Shown piece by piece: positions 1 to 8,251 of a DNA stretch of 64,000 nt. The DNA is taken from assembly GCF_014200495.1 (NCBI RefSeq), contig NZ_JACHBY010000001.1, forward strand, positions 1 to 64,000, written 5' to 3'. Each line of letters opens with the position of its first letter. The stretch's first letter is position 1. The stretch comes from Mucilaginibacter geliditolerans (GTDB lineage: Bacteria; Bacteroidota; Bacteroidia; Sphingobacteriales; Sphingobacteriaceae). The notes beneath the pieces were generated by a model that worked only from the letters and a program-made list of their open reading frames with translations, had not been told where the DNA came from and did no database searches. The position numbers and the translations under genes were made by a program.

Positions 1-90
1 TAATTATTGCAATGCGGCTAAATTGCATGCGGGCCACAAGCGGGACGCTTGCGGCAGCGGGGACAGCAGGACGGCTTGATTTATAAGTTC

Positions 91-205
91 GCGTTAGGGA
101 TGGCAACGGATACCGGCCAAGTGAGGGTCTCAAGCATCGGCCGAGCCTAAGGCCTGTAGCCGTATGAGTGGACAGCCCGGCCCGCTGCATAGCGGGAAAC
201 GCCCT
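91..205 (+). ncRNA. possible structured RNA / GC-rich intergenic element
   Basis: This GC-rich block stands in an AT-rich gap. The outer arms GCGTT (91-95) and AACGC (198-202) pair perfectly. Just inside the 3' arm, CCCGC (181-185) and GCGGG (192-196) form a hairpin with a 6-nt loop. AGGG (96-99) could also pair with CCT beyond the closing stem, a pseudoknot-like option. From memory, similar elements that open with GCGTxAGGGAT and close with GGGAAACGCCC occur downstream of genes in many Bacteroidota, but I cannot name an RNA family. Strand is assigned from the direction of that remembered pattern. It could equally be a DNA-level repeat. Confidence 0.35.
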
Positions 206-230
206 GAAAGGATTATATTAAAAAACAAAA

Positions 231-253
231 ACCTTGTTCAGTAAAGAACAAGG
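231..253 (-). terminator. rho-independent terminator of the 401-604 gene
   Basis: CCTTGTTC (232-239) and GAACAAGG (246-253) form an 8-bp stem with a 6-nt loop. On the minus strand the stem is followed by a T-rich tract (the A-run at 219-231 read in reverse). It lies about 150 bases beyond the stop of the minus-strand small gene. Confidence 0.65.
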
Positions 254-400
254 CTCTTGCGCTTCAATAGCAAATCACCAAGAGGTTTATATGCTGTTAT
301 TACCGCTATTTATTTAAAACAACCATCATTAGTATTTAAGTTCAGGCTTTTACAAGAGGAAAGTATTAGCGAAGTGTAGTCAACGCAATTGGGTTTTCCA

Positions 401-604
401 CTAAGGCAATGCTTCAATTACGGCATTTATCAGGTTGGGTGCCATAACCATCTTATTATTGATATGATTGATCCAGCCCGCTTCTTTTTTGATGAACGTG
501 TAGGCGCTATTATACATATCTATGGTAATCTGTCCTGAGTCTTGATTAATCAAAAAAAAGGAATATGTGCGGTTATCATCGGTAGCAGTGAATTTTTCAG
601 ACAT
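401..604 (-). CDS. small hypothetical protein (67 aa)
   Basis: I do not recognise this product. It encodes a soluble 67-residue polypeptide without a signal peptide or membrane segment, mixed in charge and rich in Asn, Ile and aromatic residues. Support for it being real is indirect: a clear minus-strand terminator lies downstream, and the N-terminus (MSEKFTATDD) looks natural. A TAnnTTTG-like -7 box (TATCTTTG on the minus strand, 610-617) lies only about 5 bases before the ATG. If that box is used, the mRNA would be nearly leaderless. No functional neighbour helps: the gene sits alone beside gene fragments. Confidence 0.5.
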   Translation of the reverse strand: MSEKFTATDDNRTYSFFLINQDSGQITIDMYNSAYTFIKKEAGWINHINNKMVMAPNLINAVIEALP

Positions 605-721
605 GACCGCAAAGATATTTATATTCGTCTCAATACTTAACTTTGTTGAAAAATCAAATACCAGGCAATCAAATATGTTCTCTTACAATGTGAATAGAAT
701 CAACCTGTAAACGGGAAATGA

Positions 722-838
722 CAGGACGGAATAACCTTTAACTATGAAAAAGGCAGCTATAATATTGTATCCCTGTCATGGGAAAACGGAAAAGGTGCAA
801 TTAAGCGAACCGGACAATTCAAAATACAAGCTATGTGA
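722..838 (+). pseudogene. C-terminal fragment of a GH31-type (DUF5110-like) glycosidase
   Basis: Read in frame from 722, the DNA encodes 38 residues ending at a TGA (836-838), with no start codon and a stop just upstream (719-721). The peptide contains DGITFNYEKG followed by SLSWENGKG, close to the pattern DDGxxxxYEKGxY...L.W that ends DUF5110 domains of GH31 enzymes. The rest of the gene is missing. The 77-aa ATG-initiated reading at 744-977 is in another frame and looks spurious. The assignment rests on remembered family pattern only. It is not a copy of the tail of the GH31 gene at 4868-7120, whose C-terminus differs. Confidence 0.4.
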
Positions 839-951
839 TAAACAAATGGCAGTTAATCAACTAATCAATCCAAGGCGCAAGTTTTACGCCCTGACAACAA
901 TTCATGCCGGAATTGAAGCTAATTTTAGCCTTTATTATTTACACCATAATT

Positions 952-1776
952 ATGAAAACCATAATTGCCGCCACTGACTATGCTGAATTAGCTGAAAACG
1001 CTGTGGACTATGCCGCCGCCGCAATAGCCCGGCAGAACAACTACAGGCTTGTTTTATTTAATAGTTTCACAATTCCTATACATGTGATGAGCAAGGCTGT
1101 TTCGGCAAAGGACGTGCAGGATCTTTTAGATGAAAATAAAGTGCTTCTGGAAGCAAAAGCTTTATTGCTTGCCCAACAATACGGTATTGAGGTATTACCA
1201 CTGACTACGTTTTCATTTGTAGCGGATGCCATAAAGGAATTAATAGCTAAATATGTTCCCGAACTAATTGTCATGGGGATGGAGGAAAAAACGCTCGAAC
1301 AGGAGCTTTTGGGGAATATGACAACTTCGGTGATCAAAAAACTGCATATCCCTGTTCTTGCTGTTCCCGCGAAAGCAAAATACAGGGGCTTAAAAAAAGT
1401 ACTTTTTTCCTGTGACCTGGTGCACGGAATCTCCGGGCAATTATTAGAACGTATCAAAGAAATTGCTTTGATCACTCAGGCTGAAGTGGAAATACTATTA
1501 GTTAATGAGACTGTGGAAGAATTAAAAGAAAAAGGGGCGGATCCGAATGTTTTACGCCACATTGATGAAGGATTGGAGGGTATTGACTATTATTATAAAA
1601 ATATCAAATCGGATTCTATTATCCGGGGCATTGCCGACGAAATTAAAAGAATAGATGCCGATTTGTTAATCATGGCTCCGCAGCAGTATGGATTTTGGAG
1701 TTCAATAGTTCACCGCAGCAAAACACGCATTATGGCCTCTGGCTTAAATATACCCTTGTTATCTTTTCCCATTTAA
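952..1776 (+). CDS. universal stress protein, tandem UspA domains
   Basis: This soluble cytoplasmic protein of about 274 residues has two Usp (PF00582-type) domains, roughly residues 1-140 and 150-274, the usual Bacteroidota tandem form. The start at 952 (MKTIIAATDYAELAENAVDY) is preferred to the upstream ATG at 904, because Usp domains begin with the strand ending in TDxSxxA. Domain 1 contains VMGMEEKTLEQELLGNMTTS, resembling the nucleotide-binding G-x2-G-x9-G(S/T) segment. Domain 2 keeps LLIMAPQ but lacks a clear version of that motif. Such proteins act in stress and starvation responses; a specific role cannot be read here. It is monocistronic. Confidence 0.85.
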   Translation: MKTIIAATDYAELAENAVDYAAAAIARQNNYRLVLFNSFTIPIHVMSKAVSAKDVQDLLDENKVLLEAKALLLAQQYGIEVLPLTTFSFVADAIKELIAKYVPELIVMGMEEKTLEQELLGNMTTSVIKKLHIPVLAVPAKAKYRGLKKVLFSCDLVHGISGQLLERIKEIALITQAEVEILLVNETVEELKEKGADPNVLRHIDEGLEGIDYYYKNIKSDSIIRGIADEIKRIDADLLIMAPQQYGFWSSIVHRSKTRIMASGLNIPLLSFPI

Positions 1777-2114
1777 TTTTTTTACCTGGCCATCTATTGC
1801 TATTGACTTTTTTATCATAATGTCGCCTTGCCATAAGGGAAGAATTCTTTAAAATTAGAAATATCGTTTTGGTAATATGAAATGAAGATATATTTGTCTC
1901 GTTCAAATTATCCCGACCTATCGAATTTCTTTAATTGAAATTTATGATAAATGCTCGGATACTAATTGTCGATGGTCAACCTGAAAACAATATTAACAAT
2001 ACGAACAAAAAGCCTGATTTATCAAACTTTAATCATAGAATGGCTAGACTGCGCAATATTTTACAATACAGGCAGCTTTGCAATTCCTAATATTGTATCA
2101 AAAAACAAAAGATT
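1777..2114. other. 338-bp gene-free stretch with one possible promoter
   Basis: This is an AT-rich gap between the Usp gene and the tautomerase cluster. It holds no supported ORF. The only signal is TATATTTG at 1889-1896, a full match to the Bacteroidota -7 box TAnnTTTG, with TTTG at 1868-1871 giving a 17-base spacer. It would start a transcript near 1903 and leave a leader of about 210 bases before the tautomerase. No convincing terminator hairpin follows the Usp gene. Confidence 0.35.
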
Positions 2115-2498
2115 ATGCCGTTTGTAAATATCTACCTGCCTTCCGGTTTTACTCAGCAGGTAAAAACCAAAATATCACTATCGGTGCACGAAAGCCTGAT
2201 AAGTGTTTTCAAAATACCGGAAAAGGATTATTTTCAGGTGATTCATCCTGTAATGGCAGAGCATTTAATCTACCCAGATAATTACCTTGATGTTCAACAT
2301 ACTGCAAACCTGATCTATATTCAGGTGATTTGTGGCCCCGGCCGTAGTATTGAGATGAAACAGGCACTCTACGCTTTAATTGCAGAGAAAATTGCAGCAA
2401 GTACCCCGGTGAGTGCAAATGATGTGATTATCGTTTTAACTGAAACCGGGTGGGAAAACTGGTCGTTTGGCCAGGGAATTGCGCAGATGATTAATTAA
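2115..2498 (+). CDS. tautomerase family protein (127 aa)
   Basis: The protein starts MPFVNIYLPSG. Removal of Met exposes Pro, the catalytic base of the 4-oxalocrotonate tautomerase superfamily. At 127 residues it is about twice the length of a minimal 4-OT and fits the Tautomerase_2-like group, supported by the C-terminal WENWSFGQG. It is the first gene of a same-strand cluster with two cupins and an AraC regulator (gaps 18, 9 and 109 bases), so a role in modifying a small keto/enol or aromatic compound is plausible. The substrate is unknown. The overlapping 67-aa frame at 2078 is a shadow. Confidence 0.8.
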   Translation: MPFVNIYLPSGFTQQVKTKISLSVHESLISVFKIPEKDYFQVIHPVMAEHLIYPDNYLDVQHTANLIYIQVICGPGRSIEMKQALYALIAEKIAASTPVSANDVIIVLTETGWENWSFGQGIAQMIN

Positions 2499-2516
2499 TA
2501 TTAACCAACGACGAAA

Positions 2517-2852
2517 ATGACTCAGCCAACTATTATTCGGAAACATCTGCTTACAGCAACTTTAGGCGCCAGGCAGGTCACCTCCGTAGAAATTAAAGAA
2601 ATTACATTTGACTCTGGACAGAAGGCGGGACTGCATCTGCATCCCTGCCCGGTGACAGGCTATATCGTTGCAGGTACAGCCATCATGCAGATAGCGGGGC
2701 AGGAGCCTTTGATACTCAAGACCGGCGATGCCTTTTATGAGCCTGCGGACACCCATATCATTGAATTCAGCAACTATTCAGCTGCTGAGCCAATGACTTT
2801 TATTGCGTTTTATCTGTTAAACGGCGACCAGGAACTGATCAAAATGCTTTAA
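2517..2852 (+). CDS. small cupin-domain protein (111 aa)
   Basis: This is a single-domain cupin without signal peptide. The first cupin motif is represented by GLHLHPCPVTGYIVAG from residue 38, where two His (40 and 42) could bind a metal. The second is near LKTGDAFYEPADTHIIEFSN. It lies 18 bases after the tautomerase and 9 before the next cupin, so the three are probably co-transcribed. Small cupins can be dioxygenases, isomerases or binding proteins, and the sequence does not decide. The glutamate of the canonical HxHxxxxxE motif is not obvious, so metal binding may be incomplete. Confidence 0.75.
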   Translation: MTQPTIIRKHLLTATLGARQVTSVEIKEITFDSGQKAGLHLHPCPVTGYIVAGTAIMQIAGQEPLILKTGDAFYEPADTHIIEFSNYSAAEPMTFIAFYLLNGDQELIKML

Positions 2853-2861
2853 ACAAACCTT

Positions 2862-3254
2862 ATGAAAAAAATAACAGCAAGTAAATTGTCAACGATTCCC
2901 GCACCGGAAAAATATTTGAACGGAAAAGCCTGGATCAATAATTTTTCAACAGGAAACACAGCGGGGTGCGACATTGCCAGTGTCATGTTTGAACCCGGTG
3001 CCCGGACACACTGGCACAAGCATCCTACTGTACAGATTTTATTGGCCGAAAAAGGTTGCGGGTATATTCAAACGCGCGGAGTTGAAAGAGAACTAATGCA
3101 GCCGGGAGACATGGTGGTCATTTATCCCGGTGAAGAACATTGGCACGGTGCTGTACCTGATCAGTTGTTTGCTCATCTGGCTATTCAGTTGGAAAAGGAT
3201 GAGGGTATCATCAGTGAAGTTACAAATGAAGAATATTTTGCGATAAACAGCTGA
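2862..3254 (+). CDS. cupin-domain protein (130 aa), carboxymuconolactone/mandelonitrile-lyase-like type
   Basis: This cytoplasmic single-domain cupin has full metal-binding motifs: ARTHWHKHPTVQ (His50, His52, His54), PGDMVVIYPGEEHWHG with PGD at 81-83, and His93 and His95. The pattern 'GARTxWHxH...PGD...WHGA' is typical of cupins related to (R)-mandelonitrile lyase and of cupins fused to carboxymuconolactone decarboxylases. This family mainly handles small organic substrates with a bound Mn, Fe or Zn. It is the third gene of the tautomerase-cupin-cupin set, followed by an AraC regulator. Family assignment is firm; the reaction is not. Confidence 0.8.
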   Translation: MKKITASKLSTIPAPEKYLNGKAWINNFSTGNTAGCDIASVMFEPGARTHWHKHPTVQILLAEKGCGYIQTRGVERELMQPGDMVVIYPGEEHWHGAVPDQLFAHLAIQLEKDEGIISEVTNEEYFAINS

Positions 3255-3363
3255 ACATAAAGCGCCGTATAAAAACAGAAAAACCGCTTGCTTACGCGAT
3301 ATGAATTTAATCCGGAATGGATATTAAATCATTAATTGATAACTTTATATTTTAAAATCTTAC

Positions 3364-4146
3364 ATGATAAACAGCAGGGAGAATTTGTGTCTGGATAATA
3401 TCACCTTCACAAGCGGTGATAATTTTACGCATAATTTTCCGGCTCATTTTCATGAGGAATATACGATTGGTGTATCCGTAAGCGGTATCCAGCATTTTGA
3501 GCTACAGGGTAAAAGCTTTATTGTTGAACCCTATTCCATCTTTTTGATAAAACCACAGGTAATGCACGCTCATTTTCCTGTCGCTGATCTGGGCTGGAGT
3601 TTCAAAAGCCTTTACCTTAGCGCTGATCTCATGGATCACTTGCTGAGAAGTACCGGGATACCTAGTAGGGGACATGATCTAATACTTTTACAGGATAAGT
3701 CTTTATACACGGAATACTTACGGCTTCATTCTAGCAGGCAGGTGCCTGACGAGGCTCTGCTCGTCAAATTCATAAAGCAGTTTTCAATAAATGCTGCTAC
3801 AGTTGAGTCTCCGGATCCTGTCCGTCCTGATAAGATTGAAGCTGTCAGACTTCATTTGTCCGGGCAATTAGGCCAAAAACTTCAGCTAGACAAAATAGCT
3901 GAAATATACAAAATAGATAAATACCAATTGATCAGGCAATTCCGTCAGTATGTCGGTGTGACGCCCAATACATATTTAGCGATTCTGAGAATTGAAAAAG
4001 CTCGGAAAATGATCAATACAGGTTATCCTATTGTTGAAGCCGCACTTGAAGCAGGGTTTTACGATCAAAGCCATTTTCACCATAGCTTTTTATATTATAC
4101 CGGGGTTACACCTGGTAAATTTATCAGTAATCAACAAATGGGATAA
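3364..4146 (+). CDS. AraC-family transcriptional regulator (260 aa)
   Basis: The protein has an N-terminal cupin-like AraC ligand-binding domain (about residues 15-140; HNFPAHFHEEYTIGVSVSG is typical) and a C-terminal double helix-turn-helix (about 165-257). The HTH segments are LDKIAEIYKIDKYQLIRQF and IVEAALEAGFYDQSHFHHSF. It lies 109 bases after the second cupin on the same strand and is the likely controller of the preceding tautomerase/cupin genes. No operator could be identified. Length and architecture are normal. The inducer is unknown. Confidence 0.88.
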   Translation: MINSRENLCLDNITFTSGDNFTHNFPAHFHEEYTIGVSVSGIQHFELQGKSFIVEPYSIFLIKPQVMHAHFPVADLGWSFKSLYLSADLMDHLLRSTGIPSRGHDLILLQDKSLYTEYLRLHSSRQVPDEALLVKFIKQFSINAATVESPDPVRPDKIEAVRLHLSGQLGQKLQLDKIAEIYKIDKYQLIRQFRQYVGVTPNTYLAILRIEKARKMINTGYPIVEAALEAGFYDQSHFHHSFLYYTGVTPGKFISNQQMG

Positions 4147-4217
4147 TACGATTGTGCGGTAAGCTGCATCGCTAATGAATACCATGCTTTTTTTCAAGAT
4201 CTTCATAACTGTCCCCA

Positions 4218-4475
4218 TTAGAGTTGCTGTATAAAATCATGTGATGAGCTACTTGAAACGCCTATATTTTTCATTTCGGCAAGCTCATTTTCATATAGTC
4301 CCGATACCGCGTCTGCAATCAGTATGATTCTAAAATCCCTTTCACTGGCTTCATAGATATTTGTACGCGGGCAATTAGGGAAATTACAGCCAGTAAAGAT
4401 CAGGATGTTGATACCTTTATTCCTTAAAACGGCTCAGTTGTGTTTGATAAAAGCGCCCCAGCGGGATATATAGAA
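4218..4475 (-). pseudogene. decayed isochorismatase-family (cysteine hydrolase) gene, 3' part
   Basis: On the minus strand a reading frame ending at 4218 encodes about 70 residues with the strong isochorismatase-like segment IFTGCNFPNCPRTNIYEASE followed by IADAVSGLYENELAEMKNIGV. The Cys in TGCNFPNC is the family's catalytic nucleophile. Upstream the same frame reads WGAFIKHN and then hits a TGA at 4434-4436, and a TAG follows further 5'. No start codon or N-terminal half with the Asp/Lys catalytic residues is present, so this is a broken remnant. It was too disrupted to appear as an ORF. Confidence 0.7.
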
Positions 4476-4584
4476 CCTATTTATTTGTGGCGATCGCTTC
4501 TATACTACCAAAAGTGACCATCATGGGTGCATCTTTGTCACCCACAATGCATCAGCCTGGAAATTTAAAGTGATTTTTCTGTAA

Positions 4585-4614
4585 ATAAAAAGCCTCACAA
4601 AAAATTGCGAGGCT
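4585..4614 (-). terminator. terminator downstream of the GH31 gene
   Basis: AGCCTC (4591-4596) and GAGGCT (4609-4614) form a stem with a 12-nt loop. On the minus strand it is followed by TTTTTA, giving a rho-independent shape. It lies about 250 bases after the GH31 stop and probably ends the lacI-GH31 transcript. Confidence 0.55.
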
Positions 4615-4660
4615 AACTACTTGATTTTTAAGTGATCCTTAGATCGCAATTTTCGAACTT

Positions 4661-4741
4661 TTTTATGGAGGATTTGAAAAAGTTAGCTTCAATAAGATAA
4701 GTGCTTTGTATTTATAACGAAGTGTTGCATCCTCCATAAAA
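4661..4741. repeat. 13-bp perfect inverted repeat with 55-bp loop
   Basis: TTTTATGGAGGAT at 4661-4673 is perfectly inverted at 4729-4741 (ATCCTCCATAAAA). The enclosed 55 bases encode nothing I recognise. It might be the ends of a tiny excised or miniature element, or a hairpin RNA in the GH31 3' region. No target-site duplication is evident. Confidence 0.4.
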
Positions 4742-4867
4742 TATTGCAAATGTAACTTTAATAGTAGTTGTGGGCGATATTAATAAAGTTGCTGTTAAAT
4801 CTAGATGGACTTTCTAAAAAATTGTAAGGCGAAACCCGGAGCAGCTTATATATTAAATGGTTTGCTG

Positions 4868-7120
4868 TTACTTCAATCGTTTGTAAGTACAATTGATAAT
4901 TATCTTCTTATGTATATCAGCTGCCGGAACCATTACATAAGGTATCCCGATATTATTGTATGTTTTGATATCCAATTTTTTATTATTCTCAGTTACTGTT
5001 TTAATTTCGCTGCGTGGTAATTCAATAATATAGGCCCGGTTTGCTACTTGTTTATTAAATGGCATACCTGTTACCGGGTTAATAATTATAATGGCTCCAT
5101 CATTTTTTTGCGTGTAGGTTAACCTGGTAAAGTCCTGTTTACCCTTTAAATAATCATTGGTTAGGCCATCATCTTCATATAAAGTATAAGCGTTTGTTGT
5201 ATTTTCCGTACCGGGATAACAACGAATCACCAGGGTATCCAATTTTGCAGAAGCCATGCGTTGGTGATAGGTTTGCATTGGCAACGGATAGCCGCCTTTT
5301 ACAAACAGCGGAAATGAATTAATATCGCAGGTTATGTCTTGGGTGGTGCCGCCATTATATTTTTTATTGTTGAAAATATTATACCATGCATCCCCTGCCG
5401 GAAACCATACCTTTTGTGAAGCTTCAAGATCATTACCTTTTCCGGGAGTAGTTATAGGCGCGGTAAGTAAAAGGTCGCCAAATAAGTATTGTTGCGGATT
5501 ATGATACGCCGACGAATCGTTGCTATAATCAATATACATAGCCCGGCAAAGTGGTACCGACTGATCATGACTTTGCCACACGCTGCTATAAATGTAAGGC
5601 ATAAGCTGCGAACGCAGGTGATAAGAAATACGCATGGCATCCTCTGCCTGCTTGCCCCACAACCATGGGCGGCGGTCAAGTGTTGGATCATCTACTGAAT
5701 GTACGCGCAATGAAGATGTAGTTATGCCAAATTGTGTCCACCTTACATATTTCTCTGCATTCCTGTCGCCATAAAAACCACCAATATCATGCGCCCAGAA
5801 AAAACAGCCCGCATTACTGCTGGTAGCCGTAAATGCTACCTCAAATTTTAACATATCCCAGGTGGATACGGCATCGCCCGAAAACTGTATTGGTGTGCTC
5901 TGACTGCCCCAACCACCCCACCGGCTAAAAAGCAATCCACGCTGGTTGTTTTGCATGGAGTGTTTGAAATATAAATTATTAAGCCACGGCAAATGCAATA
6001 ATCCCGGAAAACCTAATACATGTGGCAAAACATAATCCTGCTGCCAGTCGAGCCACCAAAAATCAACACCCATCTTTTCATTAGGCTCCAATGCGTATTT
6101 AAAAAAGTTATTCATGTACTGCTGGCTGCCTGCATTAAACAGCAACTCTCTTTTACCAGTTGTATCAATATTCATGGACTTCATAAAGCCTGGATAGATT
6201 AACTCATGATATCTTATACCATCATGTGGATGATCATTCAGTGCAACATATATATTGTCTTTTTTAAAATCGCTTAAAAGCTTTGCCGGATCTCTGATTA
6301 GTTTGGTGTTCCAGGTATAGCCCGTCCAGCCGTAATTGCCGGCATGCCCCATGCCGGTTGTTGCCTCCTTTTGCGTATGCCAGGCCATATCCATAACCAT
6401 AATATCCAAAGGGAAATCATGTTCCCTATATTCCTGAACAATTTTCCGGTAATCATCATCAGTATAATTCCACCACCTGCAATACCAGCTACCGTGTACA
6501 TATTTCCTGTTCATAGGTATTACACCACTTATAACAGTCAGCGCTTTTAATGCCGATTTATAATCGGTATCATAGGCAAAAAAATACAGATCTTTTAAAT
6601 GATTTACCGGGCGCTCTTCAATCCATCCATTGTGTAATAGTTTAGTGTCGCTGTCATCAATAATATGCCAGCCATTTTGTGATAATAACCCATCACTAGT
6701 TGGTACTGGGCCTGCAACATCATCAAGGGTTGGGAGTGTTCCGCCTAAGTTTTTATCATCCTTACTATATATACGCCAGTCATAATCGCCTGCCTTTCTT
6801 TTAACTTTTATTTTGATGTTCATCTGGCTAAACGGTAGTGCATCGTTTATAAATGATACCTGCATACGACTTGTTGTAATAGTATATAACCGACCTTTGA
6901 TCGACAGTTTAAAATCAGTAGTAAAATCATTCCTATTGACAGCGAAGAGTGTTGAATCATCAATAAATTTTCCATCGGTCGCATATTCCATTCTGATCAG
7001 CTCCGGACGAATAATGGTAAACCTCGCATTCCCGACTATTATTGGATTTTGGGCTGATGATGCCAATGGTTGCAGGCAACAGATTAGCGTAAGAACGATA
7101 AGCATATTTTTAAGCTTCAT
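4868..7120 (-). CDS. GH31-family glycoside hydrolase (750 aa), exported
   Basis: A GH31 retaining alpha-glycosidase with a signal peptide (MKLKNMLIVLTLICCLQPLASSAQ), so probably periplasmic. The N-terminal beta domain (25-190) is followed by the TIM barrel (about 200-560) with PLDIMVMDMAWH near residue 241. The likely nucleophile Asp is in FWWLDWQQ (about 357), the likely acid/base Asp in FSGDAVSTW (about 415), and AHDIGGFYG follows near 445. A C-terminal domain carries YEDDGLTNDYLKG. Substrate specificity (alpha-glucan, alpha-xyloside or other) cannot be read. It begins 21 bases after lacI in the same direction, so the two are probably co-transcribed and belong to PUL 1. Length is within the family's range. 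Confidence 0.9.
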   Translation of the reverse strand: MKLKNMLIVLTLICCLQPLASSAQNPIIVGNARFTIIRPELIRMEYATDGKFIDDSTLFAVNRNDFTTDFKLSIKGRLYTITTSRMQVSFINDALPFSQMNIKIKVKRKAGDYDWRIYSKDDKNLGGTLPTLDDVAGPVPTSDGLLSQNGWHIIDDSDTKLLHNGWIEERPVNHLKDLYFFAYDTDYKSALKALTVISGVIPMNRKYVHGSWYCRWWNYTDDDYRKIVQEYREHDFPLDIMVMDMAWHTQKEATTGMGHAGNYGWTGYTWNTKLIRDPAKLLSDFKKDNIYVALNDHPHDGIRYHELIYPGFMKSMNIDTTGKRELLFNAGSQQYMNNFFKYALEPNEKMGVDFWWLDWQQDYVLPHVLGFPGLLHLPWLNNLYFKHSMQNNQRGLLFSRWGGWGSQSTPIQFSGDAVSTWDMLKFEVAFTATSSNAGCFFWAHDIGGFYGDRNAEKYVRWTQFGITTSSLRVHSVDDPTLDRRPWLWGKQAEDAMRISYHLRSQLMPYIYSSVWQSHDQSVPLCRAMYIDYSNDSSAYHNPQQYLFGDLLLTAPITTPGKGNDLEASQKVWFPAGDAWYNIFNNKKYNGGTTQDITCDINSFPLFVKGGYPLPMQTYHQRMASAKLDTLVIRCYPGTENTTNAYTLYEDDGLTNDYLKGKQDFTRLTYTQKNDGAIIIINPVTGMPFNKQVANRAYIIELPRSEIKTVTENNKKLDIKTYNNIGIPYVMVPAADIHKKIIINCTYKRLK

Positions 7121-7141
7121 AAATGATTTAACTACAATTGA

Positions 7142-8176
7142 TTATGGCTTAACTTTATTGTTAATCACTAATTGTGACTCTACTTTTATATTATAATAAG
7201 CTTGTTTTCCTTCTTCCTTTGTAGTAGGACTATTTAGCAGGTCTATAAGTATGTCTGTAGCTTTTTGTCCCTGCAGGTAGGGGAACTGTTCAACCGAGGC
7301 TGCGGGTACATAATCCATATAATTTATAAGCGGCAGGTTGGCATAACTTACAAAAGTTAGTTCCTTATTTATTTCGATATTTTGCGATCTTGCATAACGG
7401 ATGGCAAAAAGTGCGACATAATCATTAAATGTTACTATTGCGGTTGGTCTTCTTTTATTGTTGAGTAGTTCTTTCATCGCCGCTATAGTTCCGGTTTCCG
7501 TCAGATCGCAATTCACCAACAGTGATGGATCAAATTTAAGCCTGTTTTTTATCAGCGCTTGTATATAACCATCTTTTCGCTCGCCAGTAGCATATAGGGT
7601 AGAGGGGCCATTTATCATTCCTATAACGCGGTGCCCTCTTTTTAATAGAAAGTTTACAGCTTCAAAAGTGCCGGTTGCCATATTGCAGGCCACGCTATGA
7701 ATGTCCTTCATGGATGGAATCCTGTCAAAAAAAACTATAGGGATATTGGACTTTCTCAATGTTTCAAAGTGATCATAGGCGGATGTGTTTTTTGTGACAG
7801 ATATAAGCATGCCATCAACCCGTTGGTTTTTCATTTTGGCCACCAGCGTACGTTCTATTTCTTCGCTGTCATGTGATTGGGCTAATAGAACTGTATAGTT
7901 TCTTTTATCTGCAGTATCCTCAATACCATTTACAGCTGCTGAGAAAAATGACTCAGAAAGTTCAGGCAATATTACCCCAATGTTAAATGACTTGCCTTTT
8001 TTAAAGGAAATTGCTGTTTGGTTAGGTTCATAATTAAGCTCCCTGGCGCGTTGTTTTATCCTCATTTTGGTAACCATGCCAATGCTTGAGTGGTCTTGCA
8101 AGCCTCTTGAAACGGTAGAAACTGAAATGTTTAATGCTTTAGCAATTTCCTTTAAAGTTGTTGGTTTTTTTGTCAT
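7142..8176 (-). CDS. LacI/GalR-family transcriptional regulator (344 aa)
   Basis: The N-terminal HTH (residues 5-50) reads TLKEIAKALNISVSTVSRGL, with the hinge segment near YEPNQTAISFKKGK. The periplasmic-binding-protein-like sensor domain (about 60-335) starts NIGVILPELSESFF. LacI regulators bind CG-centred palindromes and release or gain DNA on sugar binding. A perfect example, CAAACGTTTG, lies upstream of susC at 15318-15327 and is the likely target. No copy is seen in front of lacI itself. It is followed 21 bases later by GH31. LacI control of a SusCD locus is less usual than ECF-sigma or hybrid two-component control. Confidence 0.92.
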   Translation of the reverse strand: MTKKPTTLKEIAKALNISVSTVSRGLQDHSSIGMVTKMRIKQRARELNYEPNQTAISFKKGKSFNIGVILPELSESFFSAAVNGIEDTADKRNYTVLLAQSHDSEEIERTLVAKMKNQRVDGMLISVTKNTSAYDHFETLRKSNIPIVFFDRIPSMKDIHSVACNMATGTFEAVNFLLKRGHRVIGMINGPSTLYATGERKDGYIQALIKNRLKFDPSLLVNCDLTETGTIAAMKELLNNKRRPTAIVTFNDYVALFAIRYARSQNIEINKELTFVSYANLPLINYMDYVPAASVEQFPYLQGQKATDILIDLLNSPTTKEEGKQAYYNIKVESQLVINNKVKP

Positions 8177-8251
8177 AATTACATGGGGGTTAATGAGTTT
8201 AATAATGATGGCATGGTTTACTGCGCTTAACAGTTAGGTTTTAGCAAATTA

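Larger units (their letters stand above)
4476..4867. other. gene-free stretch with scattered coding remnants and two hairpins
   Basis: On the minus strand between 4490 and 4560, short protein-like stretches appear in two frames: ADALWVTKMHP, and GDKDAPMMVTFGSIEAIATN ending at a stop. This suggests another decayed gene upstream of the isochorismatase remnant, family unknown. Beyond that are a minus-strand terminator (4591-4614) and an inverted repeat (4661-4673 / 4729-4741). The 71-aa plus-strand frame at 4805 overlaps the GH31 3' end and is not credible. Confidence 0.4.

Noticed and set aside
744..977. 77-aa plus-strand ORF MKKAAIILYP
   Set aside because: The shifted frame at 722-838 gives a GH31-like peptide, so this ATG-initiated reading is an out-of-frame shadow of a fragment; its end also overlaps the universal stress protein start.
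4805..5020. 71-aa plus-strand ORF MDFLKNCKAK
   Set aside because: It overlaps the GH31 3' end on the opposite strand and has no family signature.
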